Positions 35,232-43,127 of a DNA stretch of 58,891 nt are shown here, piece after piece. A program made the position numbers and the translations under genes. Within the stretch, counting starts at the first letter, position 1, and each line of letters opens with the position of its first letter. This stretch comes from Deltaproteobacteria bacterium ADurb.Bin207 (GTDB taxonomy: Bacteria; Myxococcota_A; Polyangia; Polyangiales; Polyangiaceae), in the NCBI GenBank assembly GCA_002070115.1, contig MWCO01000033.1, forward strand, positions 1 through 58,891, written 5' to 3'. The notes beneath the pieces were generated by a model. That model was given only the letters and a program-made list of their open reading frames with translations, had not been told where the DNA came from and searched no databases.

Positions 35232-35683
35232 CCGCCGATTCACCTCCTTCAGCTCATAGAGCAGGCAAAGCAGCACGCGCTTTTTCCCGTCGTTCACCTC
35301 ATCCCATCCCTATCCACCCCTGATGGCTCGAGCGTGTTCGGGGTCACACCGTCACGGTTTTGCGCATTGTCATTTCACGCCAGCGACGCTCCGACGTTCC
35401 GATAGCTTGACCAACCAGATGTACTCGGTCCCCGACCGAAGCCGCGTCGATTTCGGTCGCGCTCCGGATGGTTCGGCCATTTTTTTGCGAAGCCTCGGAA
35501 ATGGAAAAGCGTTCGTGCCGAACGATGCGTGAAAAAAAACACGGAAAACCCCAAACGCCAAAGCAATGAAACCACTGCTATTCTTCGTCACTTCCTGCTA
35601 TCTTCGTAGGCCGGAGGCTGAGCCCAGGCTTCCTTCTACTTTGAACCAGCCTGGGCGATTTCCTCCTATTTCATAAGGATAGG
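35232..35683. other. Intergenic region upstream of the RING/TerD gene
   Basis: 452 bases. The first part aligns with unit A. From about 35400 it contains about 280 bases that have no counterpart upstream of the chimeric ORF. In this extra piece TTGACCAACCAGATG resembles the beginning of the RING gene (ATGACCAAC) and opens a 40-codon frame ending at 35532; this could be chance or an older duplication trace. A hairpin (35622-35656) precedes the RING gene start. Confidence 0.4.
35622..35656 (+). promoter_or_regulatory. Hairpin in the 5' region of the RING/TerD gene
   Basis: GCCCAGGCT (35622-35630) and AGCCTGGGC (35648-35656) form a perfect 9-bp stem with a 17-base loop, ending 27 bases before the start codon and just upstream of the AAGGATAGG ribosome binding region. 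There is no T-run, so it is more likely a leader structure or protein-binding site than a terminator. Confidence 0.5.
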
Positions 35684-38266
35684 ATGACCAACACCGTTCG
35701 TAGCCTCCTTCTCACACGGCGCGGTATCGTATTCGTATCCTCGCACGGCCCGCGCTTACCCGATTCCCTTCTGCAAGCCCTCGACCTCGAGCTATCCCAA
35801 CTCGGATATATCCTGTCCAGCCGGATTCGCGATCGGCTTTCCCGTTGCAACCTCGAAGAACTCAACGAGTTTCGATCCTGGACCATCACCACCCTGGCTG
35901 CATGGCTCGGCGCCGATCAAAAGCACAAGCCCTTGTTTCGCCGATTTCCCCGCGGTATTCCCTCCAATACCGTCGAGCTGTGGTGGAAAAAAATCCTTGT
36001 CCACTACCTGCAAGCCGATGGCCAAACCTGCCTGTTTTGCCGTCGAATCGGCACAACCCACGTGCTCGACCCTTGCATGCATGTCGTGTGTGACCATTGT
36101 TTCGACGGCTCGAACTACAGCGCCTGTCCGATATGCGAACACCACGTCAACCGGGATAGCCCGTTTTTTCGCCCGACGCCCGAACGTCCCCTGCCCTCGG
36201 AAACCATCGTCTTTCGGCTCATCGACCTGGGCAACGATGAATCCGTCGAAACGAAAAGCCTTTTCGTGAGTCTTTGCGAACGCAAGCAACCGCTTTCCCC
36301 CGTGGATCGGGATGCGCTTTTTTGTATCGTGAAAGAACGTCCTTCGCAGGTGTTGTCATGGCTGCCGCCCACGATCGCCGTGCGGCAAAATATCGCCATC
36401 GTGTTGGGCACGCTCTTTTCGGTGTGTGAATCGTCAGAGGTGCTGCCCCACGCCAAACGCTTGGTCACGACCGCCACCGATGTGCTGCGTTTGCTCGCGG
36501 TCCTTTCCGGTACCGATGGATCGTTGATGCAAGAAACGATCTTTCGCTCTTTCGCCAACCCCGACGATTCCGATGAGTTATGCGTGCATACGGCTCGACG
36601 CCTCGGGATGTCTCCGTCGTCGCTCATCAAGCAAAAAATCAAGGTACCGGTTCGCGTCCATCGTTTCAAAGTAGCCAAACTCCCCCGCCCGTTACGTCGT
36701 GCGCTGCTCGGCCTGTTGGAGTCGTTACCCGCCGATTCCCTTGTGGAAGATATGCTGCGTCACCGCGCCTATTGGGTTTGGGTCGGTGAGTTTCTCCACC
36801 CGCATGAGTATGCTTCGCGATTCCCAAACGTGGCCCGGGCGTTTCAGATCGTGCGCAAAAAAGCCTCCGACGGAACACCTGCGCCGCGGTTTCGCACGTG
36901 GCCTTCGAGACTCGAACAAACCCTCCGAACCGGGGATGCGGATGCGATGCTTTCGGTGCTTTCGGAGCGTCCGGGCGAGTATGCGCGGCGCTTCGATTTC
37001 GTGCTTCGGCAAGCGAGAGACGAGCGGGCCCAGCGGCGTTATGCCGAACAATTAATTAGTAAAATCAATGTATTATCGACTCCCTGGCTCGTGGCTTTCC
37101 GCAGTTATCTTCCCACGCGAATCGACAAAGCGCCGATTCGGGTGTTTTGGCCAAAGGGTCGCGGGGCGTACGGCGTATCGCGTCCGGATACGCGCACGGC
37201 TCTTCCACGTCCCATCATCGAGCCAGTCATTCAGGCCATCGACAAGGAGCTTCTTGCACGGTTTGGTTCGAAACGAGCGTTTGCGGCGGGATGGATCGAC
37301 GAAGGGCTTCGGACGATCATGGTGCCGATGCAGGAAGCCACGACGAGTCGTTCGGCGGTATCGTTGCCTCGGGGCTCACGGGTGCCGCTGGACAGGGGTC
37401 GTCTGATTCGGTTGTTTTTGCATTGGTGCGAGCCCGCCCACGGTGCGTGGAGTACGGACCTGGATCTATCGGTCGGGCTCTATGATGAATCATGGCGATA
37501 CGTGGGGGTATGTTCGTATTATGAATTGCAGGCGAAAGGGCCCGACGGTTCGGTGATCGCGCAGAGCGCTGGGGATTTACGGGATGCTCCCTGGCCCGAT
37601 GGTGCGACGGAATTTGTGGATATTCATGCTGATCGGGCGCAGGCGGCTTCGGTTCGGTACGTGGTCATGGTGGTGAACCGTTATGGGGGGATGGCTTGTA
37701 GCCAGCTCGAGCGGTGTTTTGCGGGATTGATGCTTCGGGACGATCCGATGGGAAAGCATTTCGATCCGCGAACCGTGGCGTTGAAGTTCGCCCTGAATAG
37801 CGAGAGCGGGGTTTTTATGCCTCTCGTATTGGATCTTCGCGATCGGGTGCTCCACTGGCTCGACGTGCAAGTCGCGGGTCAGTTGGAAAGGAACAACGTG
37901 GAGACTTCGAATACGGCGATCCAGAAGATTTGTCCCGAGCAAATGACGTATTTTGCGAGCGGCGTTCGCCCTTGCTTGTTCGATCTCGGTTTGCTTCACG
38001 CGGCGGCACGATGCAGGCGCGTAACCCTTCGCGGCCGGAATATCGTCGAATTTCTGCGAAAGCCCGAAGAGAGCGTGAACGACTTTCATGCGCGTCTGGT
38101 GCGAGGGGAAGGAGGCGTGTGTCGCTCGGCCCCCGCGGATGAGCAGGAGCCAATGTTTGCGCTCCTTTATCGAGGAGATGTCGAATTGCCGGAAGGCAGC
38201 GATGTCTATGCGTTGTTTCGCGAGCAGCTCACACCCAATTTGCAGGCAAGCGATCTATTGTCGTGA
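35684..38266 (+). CDS. RING-finger and TerD-like protein (MXAN_6230/SCO0930-type)
   Basis: A cytosolic protein of 860 residues, with AAGGATAGG before the start. Residues 116-151 make a complete C3HC4 RING finger: Cys116, Cys119, Cys131, His133, Cys136, Cys139, Cys148 and Cys151, in the order and spacing of eukaryotic RINGs. The middle (about 200-560) is a helical domain of unknown type. Residues about 565-720 resemble TerD/CABP stress proteins: LFLHWCEPAHGAWSTDLDL, SVGLYDESW, SAGDLRDAPWPDGATEFVDI and VVMVVNRYGGM. The architecture agrees with what I recall of the MXAN_6230/SCO0930 RING family. RINGs often carry ubiquitin ligase activity in eukaryotes; here the partner and reaction are unknown. 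It follows the duplicated lipoproteins. Confidence 0.85.
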   Translation: MTNTVRSLLLTRRGIVFVSSHGPRLPDSLLQALDLELSQLGYILSSRIRDRLSRCNLEELNEFRSWTITTLAAWLGADQKHKPLFRRFPRGIPSNTVELWWKKILVHYLQADGQTCLFCRRIGTTHVLDPCMHVVCDHCFDGSNYSACPICEHHVNRDSPFFRPTPERPLPSETIVFRLIDLGNDESVETKSLFVSLCERKQPLSPVDRDALFCIVKERPSQVLSWLPPTIAVRQNIAIVLGTLFSVCESSEVLPHAKRLVTTATDVLRLLAVLSGTDGSLMQETIFRSFANPDDSDELCVHTARRLGMSPSSLIKQKIKVPVRVHRFKVAKLPRPLRRALLGLLESLPADSLVEDMLRHRAYWVWVGEFLHPHEYASRFPNVARAFQIVRKKASDGTPAPRFRTWPSRLEQTLRTGDADAMLSVLSERPGEYARRFDFVLRQARDERAQRRYAEQLISKINVLSTPWLVAFRSYLPTRIDKAPIRVFWPKGRGAYGVSRPDTRTALPRPIIEPVIQAIDKELLARFGSKRAFAAGWIDEGLRTIMVPMQEATTSRSAVSLPRGSRVPLDRGRLIRLFLHWCEPAHGAWSTDLDLSVGLYDESWRYVGVCSYYELQAKGPDGSVIAQSAGDLRDAPWPDGATEFVDIHADRAQAASVRYVVMVVNRYGGMACSQLERCFAGLMLRDDPMGKHFDPRTVALKFALNSESGVFMPLVLDLRDRVLHWLDVQVAGQLERNNVETSNTAIQKICPEQMTYFASGVRPCLFDLGLLHAAARCRRVTLRGRNIVEFLRKPEESVNDFHARLVRGEGGVCRSAPADEQEPMFALLYRGDVELPEGSDVYALFREQLTPNLQASDLLS

Positions 38267-38282
38267 GGGAAAGCCGCGCCTG

Positions 38283-38315
38283 GCACTGAGTCTTCAGCAT
38301 CCGAGCAGTGCTTTT
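38283..38315 (+). terminator. Weak terminator-like hairpin after the RING/TerD gene
   Basis: GCACTG (38283-38288) pairs with CAGTGC (38306-38311), followed by TTTT. The stem is short, but its position, 16 bases after the stop codon and before a convergent gene, fits a terminator. Confidence 0.4.
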
Positions 38316-38341
38316 GTATATTATTGAAAATAAAGGCTATT

Positions 38342-39460
38342 TCAGGAACCCCCGGGTTCGTTTGCACCTGATGGGGACTCGATGGGGTCAGCGGCGGGTG
38401 GGGCAGCGTCGTTGTTATTTGTGGGTTGTTTCGATGGGGAGGCTGCGATCGGCCGTCGCAGGTGCCAACCTTTGGGCCAATGGATGGAGGGAGGCGCGAT
38501 GGTTTTTCTGGTTCCTTCGATTTGAAGGTTCACTTCGGAGCCGAGCAATACGAGAAAGCTGCTGAGCCATAGCCAGAGCATGAGCAAGGCGACGGCGGCC
38601 AGGCTTCCGTAGAAGATGGGGTATCGCCCGATGGTGCGGACGTACGCGGAGAATCCCCAAGACAAGGCGACCCAGGACAGGCCGGTGATGATGGCGCCGG
38701 GCCAGATTCGTTTTTGGACATCAGCTTCGGGGCTCATCGAAGCGAATCGGAAAAAGGTGGCGGTGCCCAAGATGGCGATGATGGTGGCGGTGGGAAGGGC
38801 GCCATAGCGCACGACTTGCATCCATCCTGCTTCGACAAATCCACCGCGAATGATTCTATGCCACGTGGGCGACGCCAGAACGAGCAGGGTGGTGGAACCG
38901 GTGGCGACCAACACCAGCATCAAGACGAAAGCGAGAGCCAACGAGCGATTGCGCAGCCAACTGCGTGCGTGTCCTGCTTGTGCGATCTGGATGGCAACAA
39001 TGGCGGTATGAACGCCACCGGAAGCGAGCCAAAGAAAACCGAGCAAGCTCAAGGGAGCCACCGCTTCCGTGCCATCTCCCAGCCGATGCATCTGTTCGTC
39101 GACCAGCCCGAGAGCAGGCTCAGGGGTCACCGAAATCAGCGATTCCAGGACAGAACGCCGGATTTCGGTACCCGTGAAGCGAGTGACCGCCCACCCAAGG
39201 ATCGCGGCTAGCGGAATGAGCCCAAGAAAAAGCCAAAACGCCATGGCGCTCGCTTGATGCACGGCATCATGACGATCGAGGGCCAGCACGATCGAGACGA
39301 TACGCCGACGCAATCGGCGAAAGAAATCCCAATATCGATCGGGGATGGGCACTGTATCCGTTGTACACGTCCTCGTTGCCTCAGGGAAGGGGGCGGTTTC
39401 GACTTCGTTTTCCTCGTATCGCGCCCATGGTCTACCCCCATCCCACGAAGGCCATGTCAT
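38342..39460 (-). CDS. YihY/UPF0761-family inner-membrane protein
   Basis: The start at 39460 follows GGAGG at good spacing; an in-frame TTG at 39472 is a poorer start. The protein (372 residues) has a soluble N-terminus and about six transmembrane helices from residue 75 to 310, with the YihY features ASAMAFWLFLGLIPLAAILG, the central LLGFLWLASGGVHTAI and the final SFLVLLGSEVNLQ. The C-terminal 60 residues are Pro/Ala-rich and cytoplasmic. YihY proteins are conserved membrane proteins, once called BrkB or ribonuclease BN, without a proved function. It is convergent with the RING gene. Confidence 0.9.
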   Translation of the reverse strand: MTWPSWDGGRPWARYEENEVETAPFPEATRTCTTDTVPIPDRYWDFFRRLRRRIVSIVLALDRHDAVHQASAMAFWLFLGLIPLAAILGWAVTRFTGTEIRRSVLESLISVTPEPALGLVDEQMHRLGDGTEAVAPLSLLGFLWLASGGVHTAIVAIQIAQAGHARSWLRNRSLALAFVLMLVLVATGSTTLLVLASPTWHRIIRGGFVEAGWMQVVRYGALPTATIIAILGTATFFRFASMSPEADVQKRIWPGAIITGLSWVALSWGFSAYVRTIGRYPIFYGSLAAVALLMLWLWLSSFLVLLGSEVNLQIEGTRKTIAPPSIHWPKGWHLRRPIAASPSKQPTNNNDAAPPAADPIESPSGANEPGGS

Positions 39461-39770
39461 CGCGGCCTCCAATTATACATATACGGACATTTGAATCCTT
39501 CCTTTCCGCTTTCATAAAATGTACTAATACTAAAGGATAATACACTTATGCCTCAAATCGTTATTACCCATATATGTATCATTTATCTGGATGCATCGAT
39601 GGCATAGGTCTACACGAATCCGGGAAGGCGATATCCGACAACGTCCTAATTACGTTTTCCGCGAGGGCCCACCCATCGCTGGTTTCGAGCGAGGCAAACG
39701 ACAAGCGCTCATGGTTGGGCAGGGCAAGTCAAAGAAGCTGTGCTACAAGCCGCGTGTCGAAGGACGATTC
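39461..39770. promoter_or_regulatory. AT-rich divergent intergenic region
   Basis: Lies between the leftward YihY gene and the rightward TatD-type gene. Bases 39470-39580 are strikingly AT-rich for this GC-rich segment (for example TTATACATATACGG, CATAAAATGTACTAATACTAAAGG, ATATATGTATCATTTATC) and contain several TATA-like hexamers suited to -10 boxes on both strands. The remaining part up to 39770 is an open frame in phase with the TatD gene but lacks a plausible start. It may hold promoters for both genes and possibly a small RNA. Confidence 0.45.
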
Positions 39771-40565
39771 ATGTACGCGGACGTTCATACTCATTTAACC
39801 CACCGGGCTTTTTCGGGCGAACAGGACGATGTGGCGGTGCGTGCGGCCCGGGCTGGTCTCGATTGCGTCATCGTCAACGGCCTGGAACCGCGTTCCAATC
39901 GCGAAGTGCTTACCTTATGTGCTCGGCACCCGCATTTGTATCCAGCTCTTGGTATCTATCCGGTCGATGCGGTGGCGGCTTCGATCGATCGCGCCTCGTG
40001 GACGTACGGATTTGAGCCTCCCGATGTATTCGATGTGGACGAGGAAATGGACTTCATCGATTCGGTGGCCGATCAGTTGGTCGCCCTTGGGGAATGCGGT
40101 CTGGATCAGTACTGGGTGCGTGATCAGGCTGCGGAGCAGGAGCGCGTTTTGCGACGTTTCTGTCAGATAGCCCTTGCTCATGACAAGCCCCTCATTTTGC
40201 ATTCGCGAAAGGCCGAGCAACGCACGCTCGACATCGTGCTCGAGATGGGCATCACGCGCGCTGACTTTCATTGTTTCGGGGGAAAGCTCAAGCTGGCGAA
40301 ACAGATCGCCGAAAAGGGGTTTTATCTATCCATCCCACCGGTGGTCATCCGTTCTCAAGCCTTTCAACGCATCGTGCAAGAAGTGCCGCTCGATCGGTTG
40401 CTCACGGAAACGGATGCCCCCTATATGGGACCCGATGCCGGGGAAAGAAACGAGCCTTCGACGATTCCCCGAGCGGTTGCGGCCATGGCGGAATTGGTAC
40501 ACCTGCCAGTCGAACAGGTTCGGGATATCCTGCGGCAGAACTGTCGCGATTTATTTGGTGTATGA
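39771..40565 (+). CDS. TatD-family metal-dependent hydrolase
   Basis: The start at 39771 follows GAAGGACG and places the metal motif at the N-terminus as in the family: MYADVHTHL (HxH). Other metal or catalytic positions are LGECGLDQYW (Glu), LILHSRKAE (His), DFHCFGG (His) and LLTETDAPYM (Asp). The protein of 264 residues has normal TatD size. TatD proteins are 3'-5' exonucleases or related hydrolases acting on DNA. An upstream frame from 39591 is not used. It is convergent with the predicted pseudokinase gene. The exact substrate is not known. Confidence 0.92.
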   Translation: MYADVHTHLTHRAFSGEQDDVAVRAARAGLDCVIVNGLEPRSNREVLTLCARHPHLYPALGIYPVDAVAASIDRASWTYGFEPPDVFDVDEEMDFIDSVADQLVALGECGLDQYWVRDQAAEQERVLRRFCQIALAHDKPLILHSRKAEQRTLDIVLEMGITRADFHCFGGKLKLAKQIAEKGFYLSIPPVVIRSQAFQRIVQEVPLDRLLTETDAPYMGPDAGERNEPSTIPRAVAAMAELVHLPVEQVRDILRQNCRDLFGV

Positions 40566-40611
40566 AGGCAAAAGGGGGTGAGCCGGACGGAATATTTCCC
40601 CGCGAGATGGA

Positions 40612-42261
40612 TTACTTGCAGGGATTGAGCAGGGTTCCGCAGGTTTTTGCGGGAGGCGGCTGGGACGGAGGCGCGGAATACACGGTTTTGACAAGGGTGA
40701 GTTCGCGTTTCATATCCTCGCCGGGCGTTACGGTGAAGGAATCCTTGGCGGGGTTGTAACCCTTTGTTTTTCCAAGACAAATATGGTTTCCCCCCGCCAG
40801 ACGCACCCCGTCTTTGAAGTCAGCGACCTTCTTGTTATCGCACCAAATTTCTTCGCATTCCGGCGTACAAGAGAAGGTGATCAAGGCGTCTTTGGGTTTT
40901 TCCTCGGGGGCGGCCTCGGGTGCAGAAGCTTCTTTTTCCGGCTCTGGGGGCGCAGCTTCCGGGACAGTCGTCGCCACGGTTGGGGCGGAAGCCGAAGCCG
41001 AGCTTACGGCAGGAGCCGGGGTATCCTTGCCGCTGAAAAGATACCAGGCGCCGATTCCCAGAAGCACGACAAAAGCCATGGCCGCGCCGATCAAGACCGG
41101 AATCAGAAGCTTGTTCGGCGATTTTTTGAATTCGATCTCGTCGGTATCCGGCATGACCGCGGCGGCGGGGGCAGCAGGCGGCAACGGAGGCATGGGCGCA
41201 CCCGTCACATCCTGCGCCGCGGGTAGCGACTGCGGCGCATATTGTTGATTTTGTGGATATCCCTGCGCAGGTTGCGCTTGGGCATCATAGTTGTGGATCA
41301 CAGGCGAGGGCGGTTCCGGCACCGGCGCTGCGGGACCCGGCGCCGCACCGCCGCTCGGTCTCATCGTCGGCACATGCTGGGAAGAACCCACCAATTGGAA
41401 GAGCGCGTGGCTCATCTCCCCAGCGCTCGAGAATCGTTGCGAAGGACTGACCGCAAGAGCTTTGGCAAACCAGGAGTCGAGCGTAGGCGATAGGACCGCC
41501 CCCAGCTCACGAGCGCGTTGGGAAGCGGGAGGCAAAGGCGCGGTCATCTCCGCCCACAGGATGTTCAAATCAGGCGGCGTCGTCCGGCAGGCCAGGAAAA
41601 TCGAACGCCCCGTCAGCGCATAAAACGCTACCAATCCAAGCGCATACACGTCCATCGTCGGCGAAGGCGCGGTGGAAGGATCCGCTTGTTCGGCGGACAA
41701 CCATCCGGGCGTGGCGGTCCAACCAGGGGGAGGCGGCGAATAAGCCCTCGCCGCTCCCATTCCGAAATCCGTGATCCGAACTTGCCAGGAACGCGCATCG
41801 ATCGGATTGGCAAAAATATTTTGCGGCTTGATGGCGCGATGCACGATTCCATTTCGATGCGCAAGGTCAAGGGACTGAGCCACCAATCGTAAGATGGCGT
41901 CGAGTTCCGCAAGTCCCATCGGCCCCTGCTCCGACACGATCGTATGCAACGATGGGAACGTTACATACTCGCCCAGCACATAAGGCGCATTCAATGTCGG
42001 TTCTGTCTGGAATTCATAAGCCTTGGCAATGGCATCGGATTCAAGCGCCGCGGCCCGTTGCGCGTCACCACAGAGTGCGGCCCACGCATCCGGACTTTGC
42101 GTAATCTCTGGGCGTAATAGCTTCAGAGCATACGCATAGCCCGTCGTCATATCGCGCACGTCGTAGACTTCACCGACCTCGCCGGCACCGAGAAGCCGCG
42201 CCACCTGATAGCGCCCTGCCACCGGGTGGCCAGGGCTCAACCGGCCCTGTTGTCCTGTCAC
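40612..42261 (-). CDS. Predicted membrane pseudokinase with extracytoplasmic Cys-containing domain
   Basis: GTG start at 42261, overlapping the upstream stop as GTGA. Residues 15-295 have the kinase fold: LLGAGEVGEVY, Lys47 (ALK) and Asp165 (DFG) are present, but the catalytic loop reads His141-Arg142-Ala143-Ile-Lys-Pro-Gln-Asn, so the general-base Asp is missing. This points to a pseudokinase or very low activity. A Pro/Gln/Ala-rich stretch leads to a transmembrane helix (about 385-409), followed by an Ala/Glu/Pro-rich linker, a PEGA-like beta domain (ITFSCTPECEEIWCDNKKV) and a Cys-containing end (KTCGTLLNPCK). The lipoprotein gene 42258-42908 is upstream and coupled, so the two may form a sensor pair. 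Confidence 0.88.
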   Translation of the reverse strand: MTGQQGRLSPGHPVAGRYQVARLLGAGEVGEVYDVRDMTTGYAYALKLLRPEITQSPDAWAALCGDAQRAAALESDAIAKAYEFQTEPTLNAPYVLGEYVTFPSLHTIVSEQGPMGLAELDAILRLVAQSLDLAHRNGIVHRAIKPQNIFANPIDARSWQVRITDFGMGAARAYSPPPPGWTATPGWLSAEQADPSTAPSPTMDVYALGLVAFYALTGRSIFLACRTTPPDLNILWAEMTAPLPPASQRARELGAVLSPTLDSWFAKALAVSPSQRFSSAGEMSHALFQLVGSSQHVPTMRPSGGAAPGPAAPVPEPPSPVIHNYDAQAQPAQGYPQNQQYAPQSLPAAQDVTGAPMPPLPPAAPAAAVMPDTDEIEFKKSPNKLLIPVLIGAAMAFVVLLGIGAWYLFSGKDTPAPAVSSASASAPTVATTVPEAAPPEPEKEASAPEAAPEEKPKDALITFSCTPECEEIWCDNKKVADFKDGVRLAGGNHICLGKTKGYNPAKDSFTVTPGEDMKRELTLVKTVYSAPPSQPPPAKTCGTLLNPCK

Positions 42262-42908
42262 TGGCTACTCCTCACCGATCGATAAGACTTTTGAACCGCT
42301 TCGAGATGCTCTTGCACCGCGGACTCTTTGAGCGCCACGGCGCCCACCAATCCATCTCCCGACCCCAAGGAAGAAACAACAAGGATAACCACTCCTTTGG
42401 CACCGTCTACCTTGCCGTCGAGTTCCCAAGTGTGAAGCGATAACGAGCCCTTATCGTCCACCACACCATCTTTCTTCAGCGCTTTCTTGATCGTCGCTTC
42501 CGAAACTTCCACGGACATCGCTTCAAAGATGGGCTTGACCGCCTCGATCACACCCGCCGGATCTTTTTTCGGTTCCAGCGACGAAGATACGATGCGGTAA
42601 GCAATCGCCGCATCCGTTTCCGACTTCGCGATCGATAACGTCTCGAGCTTCGCGTAAAGCCAACCGGTCGGCGGCATGAATTGCGCGCTCTCGCCCACGT
42701 GAACCCAGGTCTCCTCTTCCGCTTTGCACTCTTCGTCCAACGATTCGCACTTGGGTTTGGGAGGCGGCGGAGGCGGCTCGGGCTCGCTGACATTGGCAAA
42801 CGGATCCGGTTCTGGCTCCGGCTCTTTGGCTGGCTGCTTCTTGCACGACGCGAGCATCAGCGATGCCAAAGCACACGCGATCACGATCTTGCGAGAACTA
42901 CGAGGCAT
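42258..42908 (-). CDS. Putative lipoprotein coupled to the pseudokinase gene
   Basis: The start at 42908 has a strong GGAGGTCGAATTC before it. The signal MPRSSRKIVIACALASLMLA ends in Ala-Ser-Cys (Cys22). The mature protein (about 195 residues) starts with a Pro/Glu-rich linker and two Cys, then a mixed alpha/beta domain with FMPPTGWLYAKLETL, AAIAYRIVSSSLEP and GVVILVVSSLGSG. No family is recognised. It ends in GTGA with the pseudokinase start at 42261, so the two are translated together; the lipoprotein may present a signal to the kinase's outside domain. Confidence 0.75.
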   Translation of the reverse strand: MPRSSRKIVIACALASLMLASCKKQPAKEPEPEPDPFANVSEPEPPPPPPKPKCESLDEECKAEEETWVHVGESAQFMPPTGWLYAKLETLSIAKSETDAAIAYRIVSSSLEPKKDPAGVIEAVKPIFEAMSVEVSEATIKKALKKDGVVDDKGSLSLHTWELDGKVDGAKGVVILVVSSLGSGDGLVGAVALKESAVQEHLEAVQKSYRSVRSSQ

Positions 42909-43127
42909 GAATTCGACCTCCGGACCTGTGGCGAACGAGATCGTGTCTCGATCGCTCTTTGCTAATTGCACCTTGTTGCTTCCAATCCCAACCTGCCCAT
43001 CCGTCGGAGGAACGACGCAGGTTGATTCTTCCTTCGCCAAGCTGAACCAAAATCGAGTCAAGGTCCAGCAAGTTGCAATACCACCCGGTGGGAAAACAGT
43101 CGACGCCTTCGGAGTCGATGAAAACCA

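Larger units (their letters stand above)
32698..35755. repeat. Tandem segmental duplication, period 1,390 bp
   Basis: Unit A runs from about 32698 to about 34087 and unit B from about 34088 to about 35755. Both start with the pgm 3' end, continue through an intergenic stretch, a Gly-rich lipoprotein gene and a second intergenic stretch, and end with the start of the RING/TerD gene. Anchors are offset by exactly 1,390 bases: the pgm-type stop TGA (32760 and 34150) and the lipoprotein ATG (33323 and 34713). A shared ending such as CCCCTGATGGCTCGA also follows both genes. The copies differ by many substitutions and small indels, so the duplication is not recent. The junction near 34088 joins the RING-gene start to the pgm end in frame. 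Confidence 0.9.
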
